DNA of 64,000 nt from NCBI RefSeq assembly GCF_038069655.2, contig NZ_CP150951.2:1638001-1702000 (forward strand), given 5' to 3'. Origin of the DNA: Yoonia sp. BS5-3 (GTDB taxonomy: Bacteria; Pseudomonadota; Alphaproteobacteria; Rhodobacterales; Rhodobacteraceae). A model generated the notes under the pieces. It had not been told where the DNA came from. It was given only the letters and a program-made list of their open reading frames with translations, and made no database searches. Within the stretch, counting starts at the first letter, position 1. Every line of letters begins with the position of its first letter. Positions 34,457 to 42,443 of the stretch are shown piece by piece. A program made the position numbers and the translations under genes.

Positions 34457-35491
34457 ATGAGGACATTTAACGTAGGGTTGGCCGCATTGATTTGCGGTGT
34501 ATTTGGAACGGCCAGCGCAGCCGACGAGATGCAGTTTTACATCACGGGCAATGGCGGCAATTGTTGGAGCTGCGAATGGGCAGAAGCCCAAGGTGAAATT
34601 ACGGCAGACACACCGGCCCGGTTTGCGGCCTTCGCCGCGCAATATGACTTCCCTTGGGCGATCGCGCTTGATTCAACCGGTGGCGATCCGGCGGCGGCAA
34701 TGGCGCTGGGCCGGCTTATCCGCGAAAATGGCTGGGACACGGACCGCCGCGAACTGGGGACACCCAGCGGCGCAGAGCCGGAACGCAAGACTGTTTGCGA
34801 AGATGCCTGTGTGCTGGCCTTCATGGGCGGTGTCGAGCGGGATATCGATCCTGGGATCAGCGTGACGCTTGTCGGGGAAGGGGCCGTGCCATGGATTTCG
34901 GCCGACGTGCTGGAATACACGCTTGAGATGGGCATCTCGGCCGAGGTGTTGACCACGGCGTCGCGTGTTGCTGCGGGGCAAAGCTATGCGTTTGATGCGG
35001 CCGATCATGAAGGGCTTGGGCTGGATAATGTCGATTGGAAAACCGACCCATGGTACCTGGAGCCTTACAAGGCAGGGTTGGTTTTGGCCACGCGGCAATA
35101 TTACGGGGTTGGCGACGGGCAACCCTTTACCTTGTTTTGCCGCGAAGATGATCCAAGGGTGCATATCCTGATTGTTGAGGAGGGTGATTTCAGCAATCGG
35201 TCCTTTCCGGGCGGTAGGCCGCTTGTTTTCTCGGACGATCCAATGAACAGCTCTGCCTTTATAATGGGGCAGGATCGATATCCCTTAACAGAAGATCATG
35301 TTGAGTTTCTGCGCCAGGAAGCGACGGGGCTGACCGCATCTTTCCGGTTGCCCGAAGAGGTTGTCGCCCGCGCGGGTGAAGAGGTGTTTTTTTTCCCCAA
35401 TCTTGCCCGGGTCTATGGCCCTGTATTGCAGTTCACCATTCCCCTGCCATCTGCCGAATGGATCGCAGTCATGCGCCGGAACTGTATTTAG
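34457..35491 (+). CDS. Periplasmic ClpP/crotonase-like protein (COG3904 type)
   Basis: 344 residues with a signal peptide (about 1-22, GLAALICGVFGTASAADE). Residues about 66-130 resemble COG3904 periplasmic proteins with a ClpP-like fold: WAIALDSTGGDPAAAMALGRLIRENGW and KTVCEDACVLAFMGGVER. In relatives the small loop usually reads C-x-S-A-C with a serine; here it is CEDAC (114-118), so the likely nucleophile position is Asp116. It may be an inactive form. Cys36 and Cys39 near the N-terminus could form a disulfide. No functional partner is evident nearby; the neighbour is a convergent LysR gene overlapping by 4 bases. Confidence 0.75.
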   Translation: MRTFNVGLAALICGVFGTASAADEMQFYITGNGGNCWSCEWAEAQGEITADTPARFAAFAAQYDFPWAIALDSTGGDPAAAMALGRLIRENGWDTDRRELGTPSGAEPERKTVCEDACVLAFMGGVERDIDPGISVTLVGEGAVPWISADVLEYTLEMGISAEVLTTASRVAAGQSYAFDAADHEGLGLDNVDWKTDPWYLEPYKAGLVLATRQYYGVGDGQPFTLFCREDDPRVHILIVEEGDFSNRSFPGGRPLVFSDDPMNSSAFIMGQDRYPLTEDHVEFLRQEATGLTASFRLPEEVVARAGEEVFFFPNLARVYGPVLQFTIPLPSAEWIAVMRRNCI

Positions 35492-36360
35492 CCTGCCGTA
35501 AACCGGTCTTTGGTCTGGCGGAAATAGGGGATAAGGATGTCCCGAAAGGCTTTTACTTTGGCCGATGGCCAGACATCGCGGTGGCCGACAACCCAGATAT
35601 CCGCATAGGGTTGCGGCGGTAAAACAGGAACCTGGGTCAGACCGCAGGCCCGGCCCAGGAACATGGGCATGCGGGCTACGCCCAGCCCGGCCTGCGCGGC
35701 GCCCTGGATTGCGACCATGTCGTCAAATGTCATGCGCACACGGTGATGGGGATATTGCGGATCAACCTGGCCGGGCACGCTGTTGTAGGCCGCATAGACA
35801 AGCCAATCGATCATCTTTTGCGGGTCTTCTGCGATTTGCGCGGCCCAATCGGCATGGGCAAAACTGGCTGAGTGCTGTGCTGTCAGGCGCAGCCCCATCA
35901 ATGTATCCCCAGGATCGCGGCTGATCCGAATGGCCAGATCGGCCTGGCGTCTATTAAGGTCCAGCAGATCATTTGTGGCGCGCACATGCAGGCGGACATC
36001 AGGATAGGCGGTGCAAAACTGATCAATGACCGGCCCTAGAACATGGGCGATCAGCAGTTGCGGTGCGGTGATGGTCAATGGCCCGGACAGGCTGTCATTC
36101 AAGCCGTGCAACTGCCGGATCAACGCATGCGCGTCCAATTCCATCCGTGCGGCAAAGGTGGCGACGGTTTGCCCGGCCTCGGTTGGCCGATAGCCGTCCG
36201 TCAGCCGGTCAAACAGGGCAACGCCCAGGGCGGTCTCGGCCCGGGTGATCCGGCGGGATACGGTGGTGTAATTGACGCCAAGCTCGGCCGCCGCCCCCGC
36301 AAGCGAGCCGCAGCGCACAAGGCATAAGACCGTCTGAAGATCATCCCAATGCGGTTCCAT
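35488..36360 (-). CDS. LysR-family transcriptional regulator
   Basis: 290 residues from the ATG at 36360 (MEPHWDDLQTVLCLVRCGS), where the winged helix-turn-helix begins; the frame reaching back to 36441 adds an unlikely tail into the divergent promoter. HTH about 4-62 (SLAGAAAELGVNYTTVSRRITRAETALGVALFDR), then a LysR effector domain (GPLTITAPQLLIAHVLGP, ADLAIRISRDPGD). It belongs to the subgroup resembling DNA-binding regulators of single small enzymes. It is divergent from the DUF1330 gene 98 bases away, the likely target. The inducer is unknown. Confidence 0.92.
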   Translation of the reverse strand: MEPHWDDLQTVLCLVRCGSLAGAAAELGVNYTTVSRRITRAETALGVALFDRLTDGYRPTEAGQTVATFAARMELDAHALIRQLHGLNDSLSGPLTITAPQLLIAHVLGPVIDQFCTAYPDVRLHVRATNDLLDLNRRQADLAIRISRDPGDTLMGLRLTAQHSASFAHADWAAQIAEDPQKMIDWLVYAAYNSVPGQVDPQYPHHRVRMTFDDMVAIQGAAQAGLGVARMPMFLGRACGLTQVPVLPPQPYADIWVVGHRDVWPSAKVKAFRDILIPYFRQTKDRFTAG

Positions 36361-36458
36361 GCCGTGCGTATTCGCACATGTGGGATGCAAATTCACGCGT
36401 TTTCGCATGCTGCGTGAAAATCTATGGTGCAGATACCCCAAAAATGAAGGAGACCCAC

Positions 36459-36740
36459 ATGATTTATGCCTATGCCAGCCTGACCATCACCAAACCCGAA
36501 GCGCTTGCCGCATATCGCGAAAAGGCCGCCGCTGCGCTTGCCCTGCATGGTGGTAAGATCGAAGCTGCAAGCGCTGATCTACACGCCATCGACGGTGTGC
36601 CGCCTATCCCGGATGCGGCGGCTCTATTGTCATTTCCTGACCGCGACGCGGCGCTGGGCTGGATCAATGACCCGGCCCTGGCTGACGTGCATGCATTGCG
36701 CCGCGATGCGGGTGCGTCGGATATTATCCTGCTTGGATAG
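36459..36740 (+). CDS. DUF1330-family small protein
   Basis: 93 residues from the ATG at 36459, with AAGGAGA just upstream; the longer frame from 36378 has no such site. The pattern YAYASLTITKPEALAAYREKAAAALALHGGKIEAA and the later SFPDRDAALGWINDPALADVHALRR match DUF1330, a dimeric alpha+beta barrel of unknown function. The family is small and often adjacent to its regulator. Divergent from the LysR gene, probably under its control. Confidence 0.87.
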   Translation: MIYAYASLTITKPEALAAYREKAAAALALHGGKIEAASADLHAIDGVPPIPDAAALLSFPDRDAALGWINDPALADVHALRRDAGASDIILLG

Positions 36741-36753
36741 GCGCGCAATCGGG

Positions 36754-36779
36754 CAGGGCTGCATGAAAATCCAGCCCTG
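36754..36779 (+). terminator. Hairpin after the DUF1330 gene
   Basis: CAGGGCTG (36754-36761) pairs exactly with CAGCCCTG (36772-36779) around a ten-base loop. No T-run follows, so termination efficiency is uncertain. Confidence 0.4.
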
Positions 36780-36859
36780 TCATCCGTTCGTATGACAATG
36801 CAAACACGCATAACGGCGTATCTTGCAGGAAGATCATCCATCATCCTGAAGGAGCGCCC

Positions 36860-37078
36860 ATGCAATCGCTTATCTATGTCAAACCGCTGCAAGATCAGCA
36901 TTTGAAGTTCGACCCCAGCCAGGAAGATGCCTATTATGAAACGGCAGGCCAATGGCCATGGTGCATCCGCATCCTGGGCAAACTGCCTGCTGGCATCAAA
37001 TGGGTGTGGCGCTGGGTCGGTTCTATCAAAGCCCTCCGTTCAACACCGCTTAGGCAGCGCAGGGCAAGGCATCAATGA
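36860..37078 (+). CDS. Small hypothetical protein coupled to the NTF2-LuxR gene
   Basis: 72 residues, no family recognised. A good ribosome site (AAGGAGC, about 6 bases before the ATG) and an ATGA overlap with the next gene support that it is translated. The centre is rich in Trp and basic residues (GQWPWCIRILGKLPAGIKWV). The C-terminus is strongly basic (LRQRRARHQ). It is too polar for a membrane helix but could bind a partner or nucleic acid. Confidence 0.55.
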   Translation: MQSLIYVKPLQDQHLKFDPSQEDAYYETAGQWPWCIRILGKLPAGIKWVWRWVGSIKALRSTPLRQRRARHQ

Positions 37079-38049
37079 AGGATTTCGAGGACGACCGCAG
37101 CGCCATTATCGCCGTGCTAGAGGCCGAGACCGACGCCTACCTGCGCCGGGATTATGCCGCATGGGAGGCCTGTTGGCATGACGGCCCCGAGATCCGCCGT
37201 ATTCATGGCCATGCGGGCACAGGGGTGACCGTGTCCGAAGGCGCGGAAATCCGTCAGCAGATGCGCCGCATTCTGGCGGATGAGGAAGGTTGGGCGCCCC
37301 CTGTCGCCATCATCCGCGAAAACCTGAATATCGTTATGGGCACGGATATGGCCTGGGTCAGCTATGAACAAAGGGGCGATCCTGCCGGTTTTCTGACCGA
37401 AATGGCCGGCCACTATCATGAGCTGAAGATCCTGCATAAGGTGGATGGGGCCTGGAAAATCGCCTGTATCGTGGGCAATCAAGTGCAGATTGACAATATT
37501 GCCGCCCCTTTGATCGAGGTTGATGAGACGGCGCGGGTGCTCTGGATGAACCCGGCAGCGCGCGACCGTCTTCCTGATCACGCCCGGCTGGGTCTGCGGG
37601 GCAAACAGCTTTGCGCGATTGACCCGCGTGCGCAAAGCGATCTGATGGCCGCCATTGCCTGGATTGCGGAAATCCGGGACCGCCACAAGATTTGCCTTAT
37701 CACCGATACCGTCAACCGCCCGATTGCGCTGGGTCAGGATGATGCCGGTCTGGCGCATATCTGTTGGGCGCTTTTGCGCGATGGCAAATGTCTGATCACA
37801 TTTGATGACCCCACCCGGCTTGATTACCTGCTTTCCATCGCGACCGAGGTGTTTGGGCTTTCCAAAACCCAAGAAAAGCTGGCCCATCAGGTGATTGCGG
37901 GCTGTGATTTGTCGCAGGCGGCGCATGCGCTGGGCATCAGCCCGAATACGGCCAAGACCCATTTGCAACGGATCTATGATAAAACCGGCGTGCGCACGCA
38001 GGCTGCGCTTGTGCGCATATTACTGAGCGTGGATCGTCACGGTATGTAG
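37075..38049 (+). CDS. NTF2/SnoaL-like sensor fused to LuxR-type helix-turn-helix
   Basis: 324 residues. Residues about 5-145 look like an NTF2/SnoaL-like alpha+beta barrel (AVLEAETDAYLRRDYAAWEACWHDG, HYHELKILHKVDGAWKIACIVGNQVQ). Residues about 150-245 resemble a PAS-like middle part (PLIEVDETARVLWMNPAARDRL). The C-terminus is a LuxR-type HTH (LSKTQEKLAHQVIAGCDLSQAAHALGISPNTAKTHLQRIYDKTGVRTQAALV). It is a single-protein regulator whose ligand should bind in the barrel; ligand and targets unknown. Translation is coupled to the 72-residue protein before it. Confidence 0.83.
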   Translation: MKDFEDDRSAIIAVLEAETDAYLRRDYAAWEACWHDGPEIRRIHGHAGTGVTVSEGAEIRQQMRRILADEEGWAPPVAIIRENLNIVMGTDMAWVSYEQRGDPAGFLTEMAGHYHELKILHKVDGAWKIACIVGNQVQIDNIAAPLIEVDETARVLWMNPAARDRLPDHARLGLRGKQLCAIDPRAQSDLMAAIAWIAEIRDRHKICLITDTVNRPIALGQDDAGLAHICWALLRDGKCLITFDDPTRLDYLLSIATEVFGLSKTQEKLAHQVIAGCDLSQAAHALGISPNTAKTHLQRIYDKTGVRTQAALVRILLSVDRHGM

Positions 38050-38054
38050 GGAAC

Positions 38055-38072
38055 CGGCCCCCGGGCGGGCCG
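38055..38072. terminator. GC-rich hairpin between convergent genes
   Basis: CGGCCC (38055-38060) and GGGCCG (38067-38072) form a six-base stem in the 24-base gap between the NTF2-LuxR gene and the convergent amidohydrolase gene. It may serve both strands; no good T-run. Confidence 0.35.
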
Positions 38073-38073
38073 A

Positions 38074-38937
38074 TTATTCGGCCGCCACCCGTTTATCACT
38101 TTGCCCGCCAATATCGACAAGGGCGGCCATCACATCGTTCAACAGCGCCTTGAATGCGCCGAAATTCTCGTTCGGTTCAAGGCTGCGCTCATCCATGTAA
38201 AGCTGCCGGTCGATTTCGACCTGAATGGCGTGTTGCCCGCGCGATGGGCGTCCGTAATGCTGGGTGATATACGCTCCGGCAAAGGGCATGTTCCGCGCCA
38301 CGCGTAAGCCAGCACTGGCAAAGGCGGCTTCGACCTGTTCGACGATATCACCCGAGGCCGCAGCCCCGAACCGATCACCCAGAACAATATCCGGGCGTGG
38401 GCTGCCGGGCGGGCCGACGCTGTTGAGCGCCTCATGCGGCATGGAATGGCAATCGATTAAGATGGCCTGCCCAAAGGTGTTAAAGCTTTCATCAAGCAGC
38501 GTTTGCAGCTGATCATGATAGGGACGCCAGAATTGGGCGATCCGGCCATGCGCCTCGGTCAGGCTGATCTTGCCGCGATAAATCTGCCGGCCATTGGCGA
38601 CCACACGTGGAATAACGCCCAGCCCGCTGGCGATGCGCGGATTATGGGCTGACCGGCGGACACCTTCGATCAGGGCAGAATCAAGCTCATCCGCGCCCCG
38701 ATTAAGATCAAGATAAGCACGCGGCGCACGGGCTTTGATAAAGGGCGCCCCATAAGTGGGCGCATCCGCAAAAAGCCGGTCGACATATGCATCTTCAGAG
38801 CTGCGTACCTCGCGCTGGTTCAGCACGCTTTGCTTCAGGAACGCATCAGGATAGTCCCGCCCGCTATGGGGCGAGGCGAAGACAACGCATGTTTTGCGCG
38901 TCTGGGGTCGGTCAAGCTGATAGGTCGTGATGGGCAA
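38074..38937 (-). CDS. N-formylglutamate amidohydrolase family protein
   Basis: 287 residues, normal for the family. Metal and substrate motifs are visible: VVFASPHSGRDYP (about 18-30), DAYVDRLFADAP, APRAYLDLNRGADELD, IDCHSMPHEA (about 160-169) and GAYITQHYGRP. The family hydrolyses N-formylglutamate at the end of one histidine-degradation route, but isolated members also act on other N-acyl amino acids. No hut genes are seen here, so the substrate is uncertain. Confidence 0.92.
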   Translation of the reverse strand: MPITTYQLDRPQTRKTCVVFASPHSGRDYPDAFLKQSVLNQREVRSSEDAYVDRLFADAPTYGAPFIKARAPRAYLDLNRGADELDSALIEGVRRSAHNPRIASGLGVIPRVVANGRQIYRGKISLTEAHGRIAQFWRPYHDQLQTLLDESFNTFGQAILIDCHSMPHEALNSVGPPGSPRPDIVLGDRFGAAASGDIVEQVEAAFASAGLRVARNMPFAGAYITQHYGRPSRGQHAIQVEIDRQLYMDERSLEPNENFGAFKALLNDVMAALVDIGGQSDKRVAAE

Positions 38938-39090
38938 ACATTCCTCCCTTTGGGTTTTATGATAGCCCGGTTTTGGAAATTACCAAAAGCCCTTGATCCC
39001 CTCTTCGACTCCTTTTATAGACCGCCGGACTGACGTGGGTATGCCTCACGTCCTATTTCGTTATAGGGCGGGCGTATTTGTGACAGATCA

Positions 39091-39165
39091 GGACGATTAG
39101 CTCAGCGGTAGAGCACTTCGTTGACATCGAAGGGGTCACTGGTTCAATCCCAGTATCGTCCACCA
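39091..39165 (+). tRNA. tRNA-Val(GAC)
   Basis: The acceptor stem GGACGAT (39091-39097) pairs with ATCGTCC (39155-39161), followed by A and an encoded CCA (39163-39165). The D arm is AGCTCAGCGGTAGAGC. The anticodon stem CTTCG/CGAAG holds loop TTGACAT with anticodon GAC, reading valine codons GUC and GUU. The T arm is ACTGGTTCAATCCCAGT. All arms fold normally. It lies 76 bases upstream of rpmJ. Confidence 0.97.
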
Positions 39166-39241
39166 TGAATTCACTGGGCCTTTGGTCCGAAACCGTAACC
39201 CAAGGCGCAATCCGCGCGCCGCGACACGAAGGAACGACCTT

Positions 39242-39367
39242 ATGAAGGTACGGAACTCCCTCCGCTCGCTCAAGCAGCGTCATCGCGATTGCCGCGTCGT
39301 GCGCCGCAAGGGCCGCGTCTATGTGATCAACAAGACGCAACGCCGGTTCAAAGCCCGTCAGGGCTAA
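39242..39367 (+). CDS. rpmJ: 50S ribosomal protein L36
   Basis: 41 residues ([20 protein letters not shown] and on, ending [11 protein letters not shown]), the longer, alphaproteobacterial form of L36 with the zinc ligands largely lost. The start is the ATG at 39242 with GAAGGA about 9 bases upstream; the frame upstream of it is not conserved. It belongs to the large ribosomal subunit. It stands alone after tRNA-Val and is followed by a strong terminator. Confidence 0.97.
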   Translation: MKVRNSLRSLKQRHRDCRVVRRKGRVYVINKTQRRFKARQG

Positions 39368-39390
39368 GCCAAGCGAAAGCAAGGATACAA

Positions 39391-39421
39391 AAAAGGGCCG
39401 CATCTGGGATGCGGCCCTTTT
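39391..39421 (+). terminator. Strong rho-independent terminator of rpmJ
   Basis: AAAAGGGCCGCATC (39391-39404) pairs perfectly with GATGCGGCCCTTTT (39408-39421) around loop TGG. It works on the plus strand and, being symmetrical, possibly on both. It marks the border to the accessory region that follows. Confidence 0.9.
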
Positions 39422-39707
39422 GCGTTTCAGAATGTCCAGTTTGGGGACCCTACATCAGGGGCCAAACGCGGTTTGGGATTACCATTTACGACGAAGTCGG
39501 TCGTCAAGGGATCGAGGCTTATTGGCGAAATACGAACGCCGAAACGATCGACGGTTTCCAGACCGGACTTTCGAAGACAAGGAATGAATGGCCTCAAAGC
39601 TGCCATTGGCGAACAATGCAGCGAAAGACGATGTTGAGCCTGAAGTAGCCAATGCTGCATTGCGCTCAAATGGCCGCTTTGCTAACTCGATGCGCGAGAG
39701 TGCCGTC

Positions 39708-40391
39708 TCAACTTAAGCGAGGCCCCATAACGAACTTGATCGGAGCAATAAGCATCCAAAACCCAACGCCGAGCATGGTGCTGCCTGTTAGGTTTCCACC
39801 CCAAAAAGACAGGTTTCTTGATCCGAACCGGCTAACGATTTGCTTTTTTATAGTTATTGCAGTCAGGGCGATGATGCTGAAACAGATCAAACCATTCAGA
39901 TACATAAAGAAGCCGAGCGTAAGGATTTGGGCGCTGACGTTTCCGAGCTCTACTGCTACGAATTGCGGCAGAAATGACGTCAGCAATACTACCATCTTCG
40001 GGTTCCCCAAATTTGTTAGAAGCCCTTGGATGAAGGCTGCAATCAACGGCTCTTCCGACCGTAGCCCAGACATGTGACTGGACTGATCGCGAACGCTGCG
40101 TGACGCAAATGAAGTGCGCAGTATCTTGTATCCGATATATATCAGGTACAGGGCCCCACCGGCGCGGACGGCCATCCAGATTGCAGGCGACAAGGAGTTC
40201 ACAAATTCCATTCCGAACGCAATGGCAGGGACGAAGAACAGACCGGCCGAAATAACACCAAGAATACATGCGAATGCGTGCCGCATCCCTTGAGAGGTTG
40301 CCCGTGACACAACAACGATACTGTCAGGCCCGGGTGTTAGAAACATAAGCGCATGTATTCCGACCATCACAGCCACCAAGCTCCAGTCCAT
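39708..40391 (-). CDS. LysE-family amino acid/metabolite exporter
   Basis: 227 residues with six hydrophobic segments. The family signature near the N-terminus is clear (HALMFLTPGPDSIVVVSRATSQGMRHAFACILGV), followed by AGGALYLIYIGYKILR and NPKMVVLLTSFLPQF. It should export an amino acid such as homoserine, threonine or lysine, or a related compound, across the inner membrane. Codon use is less GC-rich than in the core genes, in line with an acquired region. The 286-base gap on its 3' side (39422-39707) holds no gene I can support. Confidence 0.9.
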   Translation of the reverse strand: MDWSLVAVMVGIHALMFLTPGPDSIVVVSRATSQGMRHAFACILGVISAGLFFVPAIAFGMEFVNSLSPAIWMAVRAGGALYLIYIGYKILRTSFASRSVRDQSSHMSGLRSEEPLIAAFIQGLLTNLGNPKMVVLLTSFLPQFVAVELGNVSAQILTLGFFMYLNGLICFSIIALTAITIKKQIVSRFGSRNLSFWGGNLTGSTMLGVGFWMLIAPIKFVMGPRLS

Positions 40392-40511
40392 AGCGTTTTC
40401 CTATCGTCAATTTTACCTAGCTTGGTCGGACGGTAGACTGCGTGAAGTTTTTTGTAAATCAAGCGTATTTCGAAATGAAGCAGACATTCATGCAGCGACA
40501 ATGAGGGTCGG

Positions 40512-40598
40512 TTTTGTCCGCATAGCTGCCATCCGAACAGCATTTGAGCGAGCTGCGCCACCGCGAGCCCGGTTTAAGCCCATCACTACCGATGCTGC
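40512..40598 (+). repeat. Dispersed ~87-base repeat, copy 1
   Basis: Begins TTTTGTCCGCATAGCTGCCA and ends GATGCTGC. The first ~70 bases match copies 2 (42228-42315) and 3 (43301-43388) at most positions, all in the same orientation. Not coding in any consistent frame. Confidence 0.8.
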
Positions 40599-40632
40599 GC
40601 GGCGCACGAACGGTTGCTTTCGGAGTCCATGT

Positions 40633-40661
40633 TTGACAAATTAGGACATTTGTCCTAATCT
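40633..40661 (+). promoter_or_regulatory. Promoter of the TetR unit with an embedded palindromic operator
   Basis: TTGACA (40633-40638), 17-base spacer, TAATCT (40656-40661): a near-consensus sigma-70 promoter. The spacer contains a perfect palindrome, ATTAGGACA-TT-TGTCCTAAT (40640-40659), which a TetR dimer would cover and so block RNA polymerase. This predicts autorepression of the TetR-YciI-tag operon. Confidence 0.8.
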
Positions 40662-40688
40662 ACCTGAAGCAATTCTTTAGGGATTTCT

Positions 40689-41270
40689 ATGTCACGATCA
40701 GCTACTCGCGAACGTATCGAAGAAAAGGCTGATACTCTCTTTTACGAGGCAGGCTTCGAGGCAACATCCTTTGCGGACATAGCCAATGCAGTTGGCATCT
40801 CTCGCGGTAACTTCTACCACCACTTCAAGTCCAAGGACGATATTCTGAACGCGGTTGTGAGCCGCCGCCTGGCGGCAACGCGGACAATGCTCGAAGCTTG
40901 GGAAACGGATGCGGCCCCAAAAGAACGAATACTGTCGTTTATCCGCATCCTCATCGTCAATCGGACCAAAATCATGGCGTTCGGGTGCCCGGTCGGGACG
41001 CTAACGACCGAATTGGCCAAGCTGGATCATATCGCAGGGACCCGTGCCACGGAAATTTTCGGCCTGTTTCGCGACTGGCTCGCGTTTCAGTTCAGGGCAC
41101 TCGGGTACGAAGACGGTGCCGAGTCTCTGGCGTTGCATGTTCTAGGGCGATCGCAAGGCATCGCAGTGTTGGCCTCCGCTCTCAAGGACGAGGCATTCCT
41201 CAGGGCGGAAGTCTCCGCGCTGGAGGTGTGGCTCGACCAGCTTCCTGATCAATCTTCAATGAAAGACTAG
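40689..41270 (+). CDS. TetR/AcrR-family transcriptional regulator
   Basis: 193 residues. HTH about 5-50 (RERIEEKADTLFYEAGFEATSFADIANAVGISRGNFYHHFKSKDDIL), then a helical ligand domain with a central Cys (AFGCPVGTLTTELAKLD), as in regulators that sense electrophiles or xenobiotics. A palindrome sits inside its own promoter. It is followed after 6 bases by the YciI-like gene and then by tag, so it probably controls an operon that answers alkylating or toxic compounds. Confidence 0.92.
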   Translation: MSRSATRERIEEKADTLFYEAGFEATSFADIANAVGISRGNFYHHFKSKDDILNAVVSRRLAATRTMLEAWETDAAPKERILSFIRILIVNRTKIMAFGCPVGTLTTELAKLDHIAGTRATEIFGLFRDWLAFQFRALGYEDGAESLALHVLGRSQGIAVLASALKDEAFLRAEVSALEVWLDQLPDQSSMKD

Positions 41271-41276
41271 ACAACA

Positions 41277-41564
41277 GTGTTTATCATTTTTCTTCGATTC
41301 TCCGAAAACAAATCCGCCGCCCCTCATTTCATGCCTGCCCACAACGAATGGATCGCTCAGGGTTTCGAAGATGGCATATTTCAATGCGTGGGTTCCCTGA
41401 CGCCGGACGGCGGTGGCGCTATTCTCGCCGCAGGAGAAAGCCGCGAAGAGATCGAGAGGCGCATCAATGCCGATCCGTTCGTTGAGCACAATGTCGTCAT
41501 TGCACAGATCGCCGAAGTCGACGTCAAGAAGACGACGCCTGCGCTCGACTTTCTGAAAGCCTGA
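41277..41564 (+). CDS. YciI/YCII-like domain protein
   Basis: 95 residues from a GTG at 41277. MFIIFLRFSENKSAAPHFMPAHNEWIAQGFEDGIFQCVG and DPFVEHNVVIAQIAEV match the YCII family, a ferredoxin-like fold with a His-Asp pair (His36-type position) proposed to be an enzyme or a small-ligand binder. Second gene of the TetR operon; it sits 3 bases before tag. The function in this setting is unknown. Confidence 0.85.
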   Translation: MFIIFLRFSENKSAAPHFMPAHNEWIAQGFEDGIFQCVGSLTPDGGGAILAAGESREEIERRINADPFVEHNVVIAQIAEVDVKKTTPALDFLKA

Positions 41565-41567
41565 GCG

Positions 41568-42179
41568 ATGCCGACGCTCTTCACAGGACCCGACGGCGAA
41601 CCGCGCTGCAAGTGGTCAGGCGCGGCACCGGAGTTCCTAGACTATCATGATAAGGAATGGGGTTTTCCGGTTGCTGACGACACCCGTCTCTTTGAGAAAC
41701 TCTGCCTTGAGAGTTTCCAGTCCGGATTGAGCTGGCGTACTATTCTGGCCAAGCGGGAGAATTTCAGGGCCGCTTTCGCCGGGTTTGACTATGCGAAAAT
41801 TGCCGCGTTTGGAGACGCGGATCGTGCGCGATTGATGGAAGATACCGGCATCGTTCGGAACAGGGCCAAGATCGCGGCCACGATCAACAATGCCGGGCGC
41901 ATGGCCGAGTTGGTTAAGGCTGAAGGATCGCTTGCTGCCTTCGTCTGGAGCTTTGAACCGAAGCGCGAAGAACTGGCCGAGCCACAAACGGTTTCCACGT
42001 CCGCAACTTCGCAAGCGCTTTCCAAAGAACTGAAAAAACGCGGTTGGAAATTCCTGGGGCCGACAACGATATTCGCCTTCATGCAGGCCATGGGATTGAT
42101 CAACGATCATGCAAAAGGCTGTGGTATTAGGAAAAGAGTCGAACAAGCAAGGTCGGAGTTTGTCCGACCGGGCCGCTGA
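41568..42179 (+). CDS. tag: DNA-3-methyladenine glycosylase I
   Basis: 203 residues. The N-terminal CKWSGAAPEFLDYHDKEWGFP (C-x-W...Y-H-D-x-E-W-G), LFEKLCLESFQSGLSWRTILAKRENF and the zinc-type C-terminal ending (GLINDHAKGC) are those of Tag. It removes 3-methyladenine from alkylated DNA. As the third gene of a TetR-YciI-tag operon it is probably induced by whatever the TetR protein senses, not by the Ada response. Confidence 0.93.
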   Translation: MPTLFTGPDGEPRCKWSGAAPEFLDYHDKEWGFPVADDTRLFEKLCLESFQSGLSWRTILAKRENFRAAFAGFDYAKIAAFGDADRARLMEDTGIVRNRAKIAATINNAGRMAELVKAEGSLAAFVWSFEPKREELAEPQTVSTSATSQALSKELKKRGWKFLGPTTIFAFMQAMGLINDHAKGCGIRKRVEQARSEFVRPGR

Positions 42180-42227
42180 GGGGGCAGGTGAAAAAGCGGT
42201 CTTTGGTTCAAGCGCAGCGAATTCACA

Positions 42228-42315
42228 CTTTGTCCCGCATAGCAGCCATCCGAGCAGCTTTTGAGCGTGCTGCACCACCGCAAGTCCGGTTTGAGCCCAA
42301 GGTGCGTGATGCTGC
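42228..42315 (+). repeat. Dispersed ~87-base repeat, copy 2
   Basis: Begins CTTTGTCCCGCATAGCAGCC and ends GATGCTGC. Same orientation as copies 1 and 3. It lies just after the tag stop codon, in a 264-base gap with no other recognisable content. Confidence 0.8.
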
Positions 42316-42443
42316 AAACCACATGAATGGCAGCTTCAGCACTGCCATAGCTGCTCTCTGGTATCTTTCAATCGTTGTCCTAATCGTGCCGTTTCAGATG
42401 GCTCCTTGGTCAAGAGTAATGCTAATAGCAAATTCGGGACAAT

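Noticed and set aside
39427..39669. 80-residue minus-strand frame after rpmJ
   Set aside because: Composition looks non-coding. The stretch shares short motifs with the dispersed repeat but does not match well enough to be called a fourth copy.
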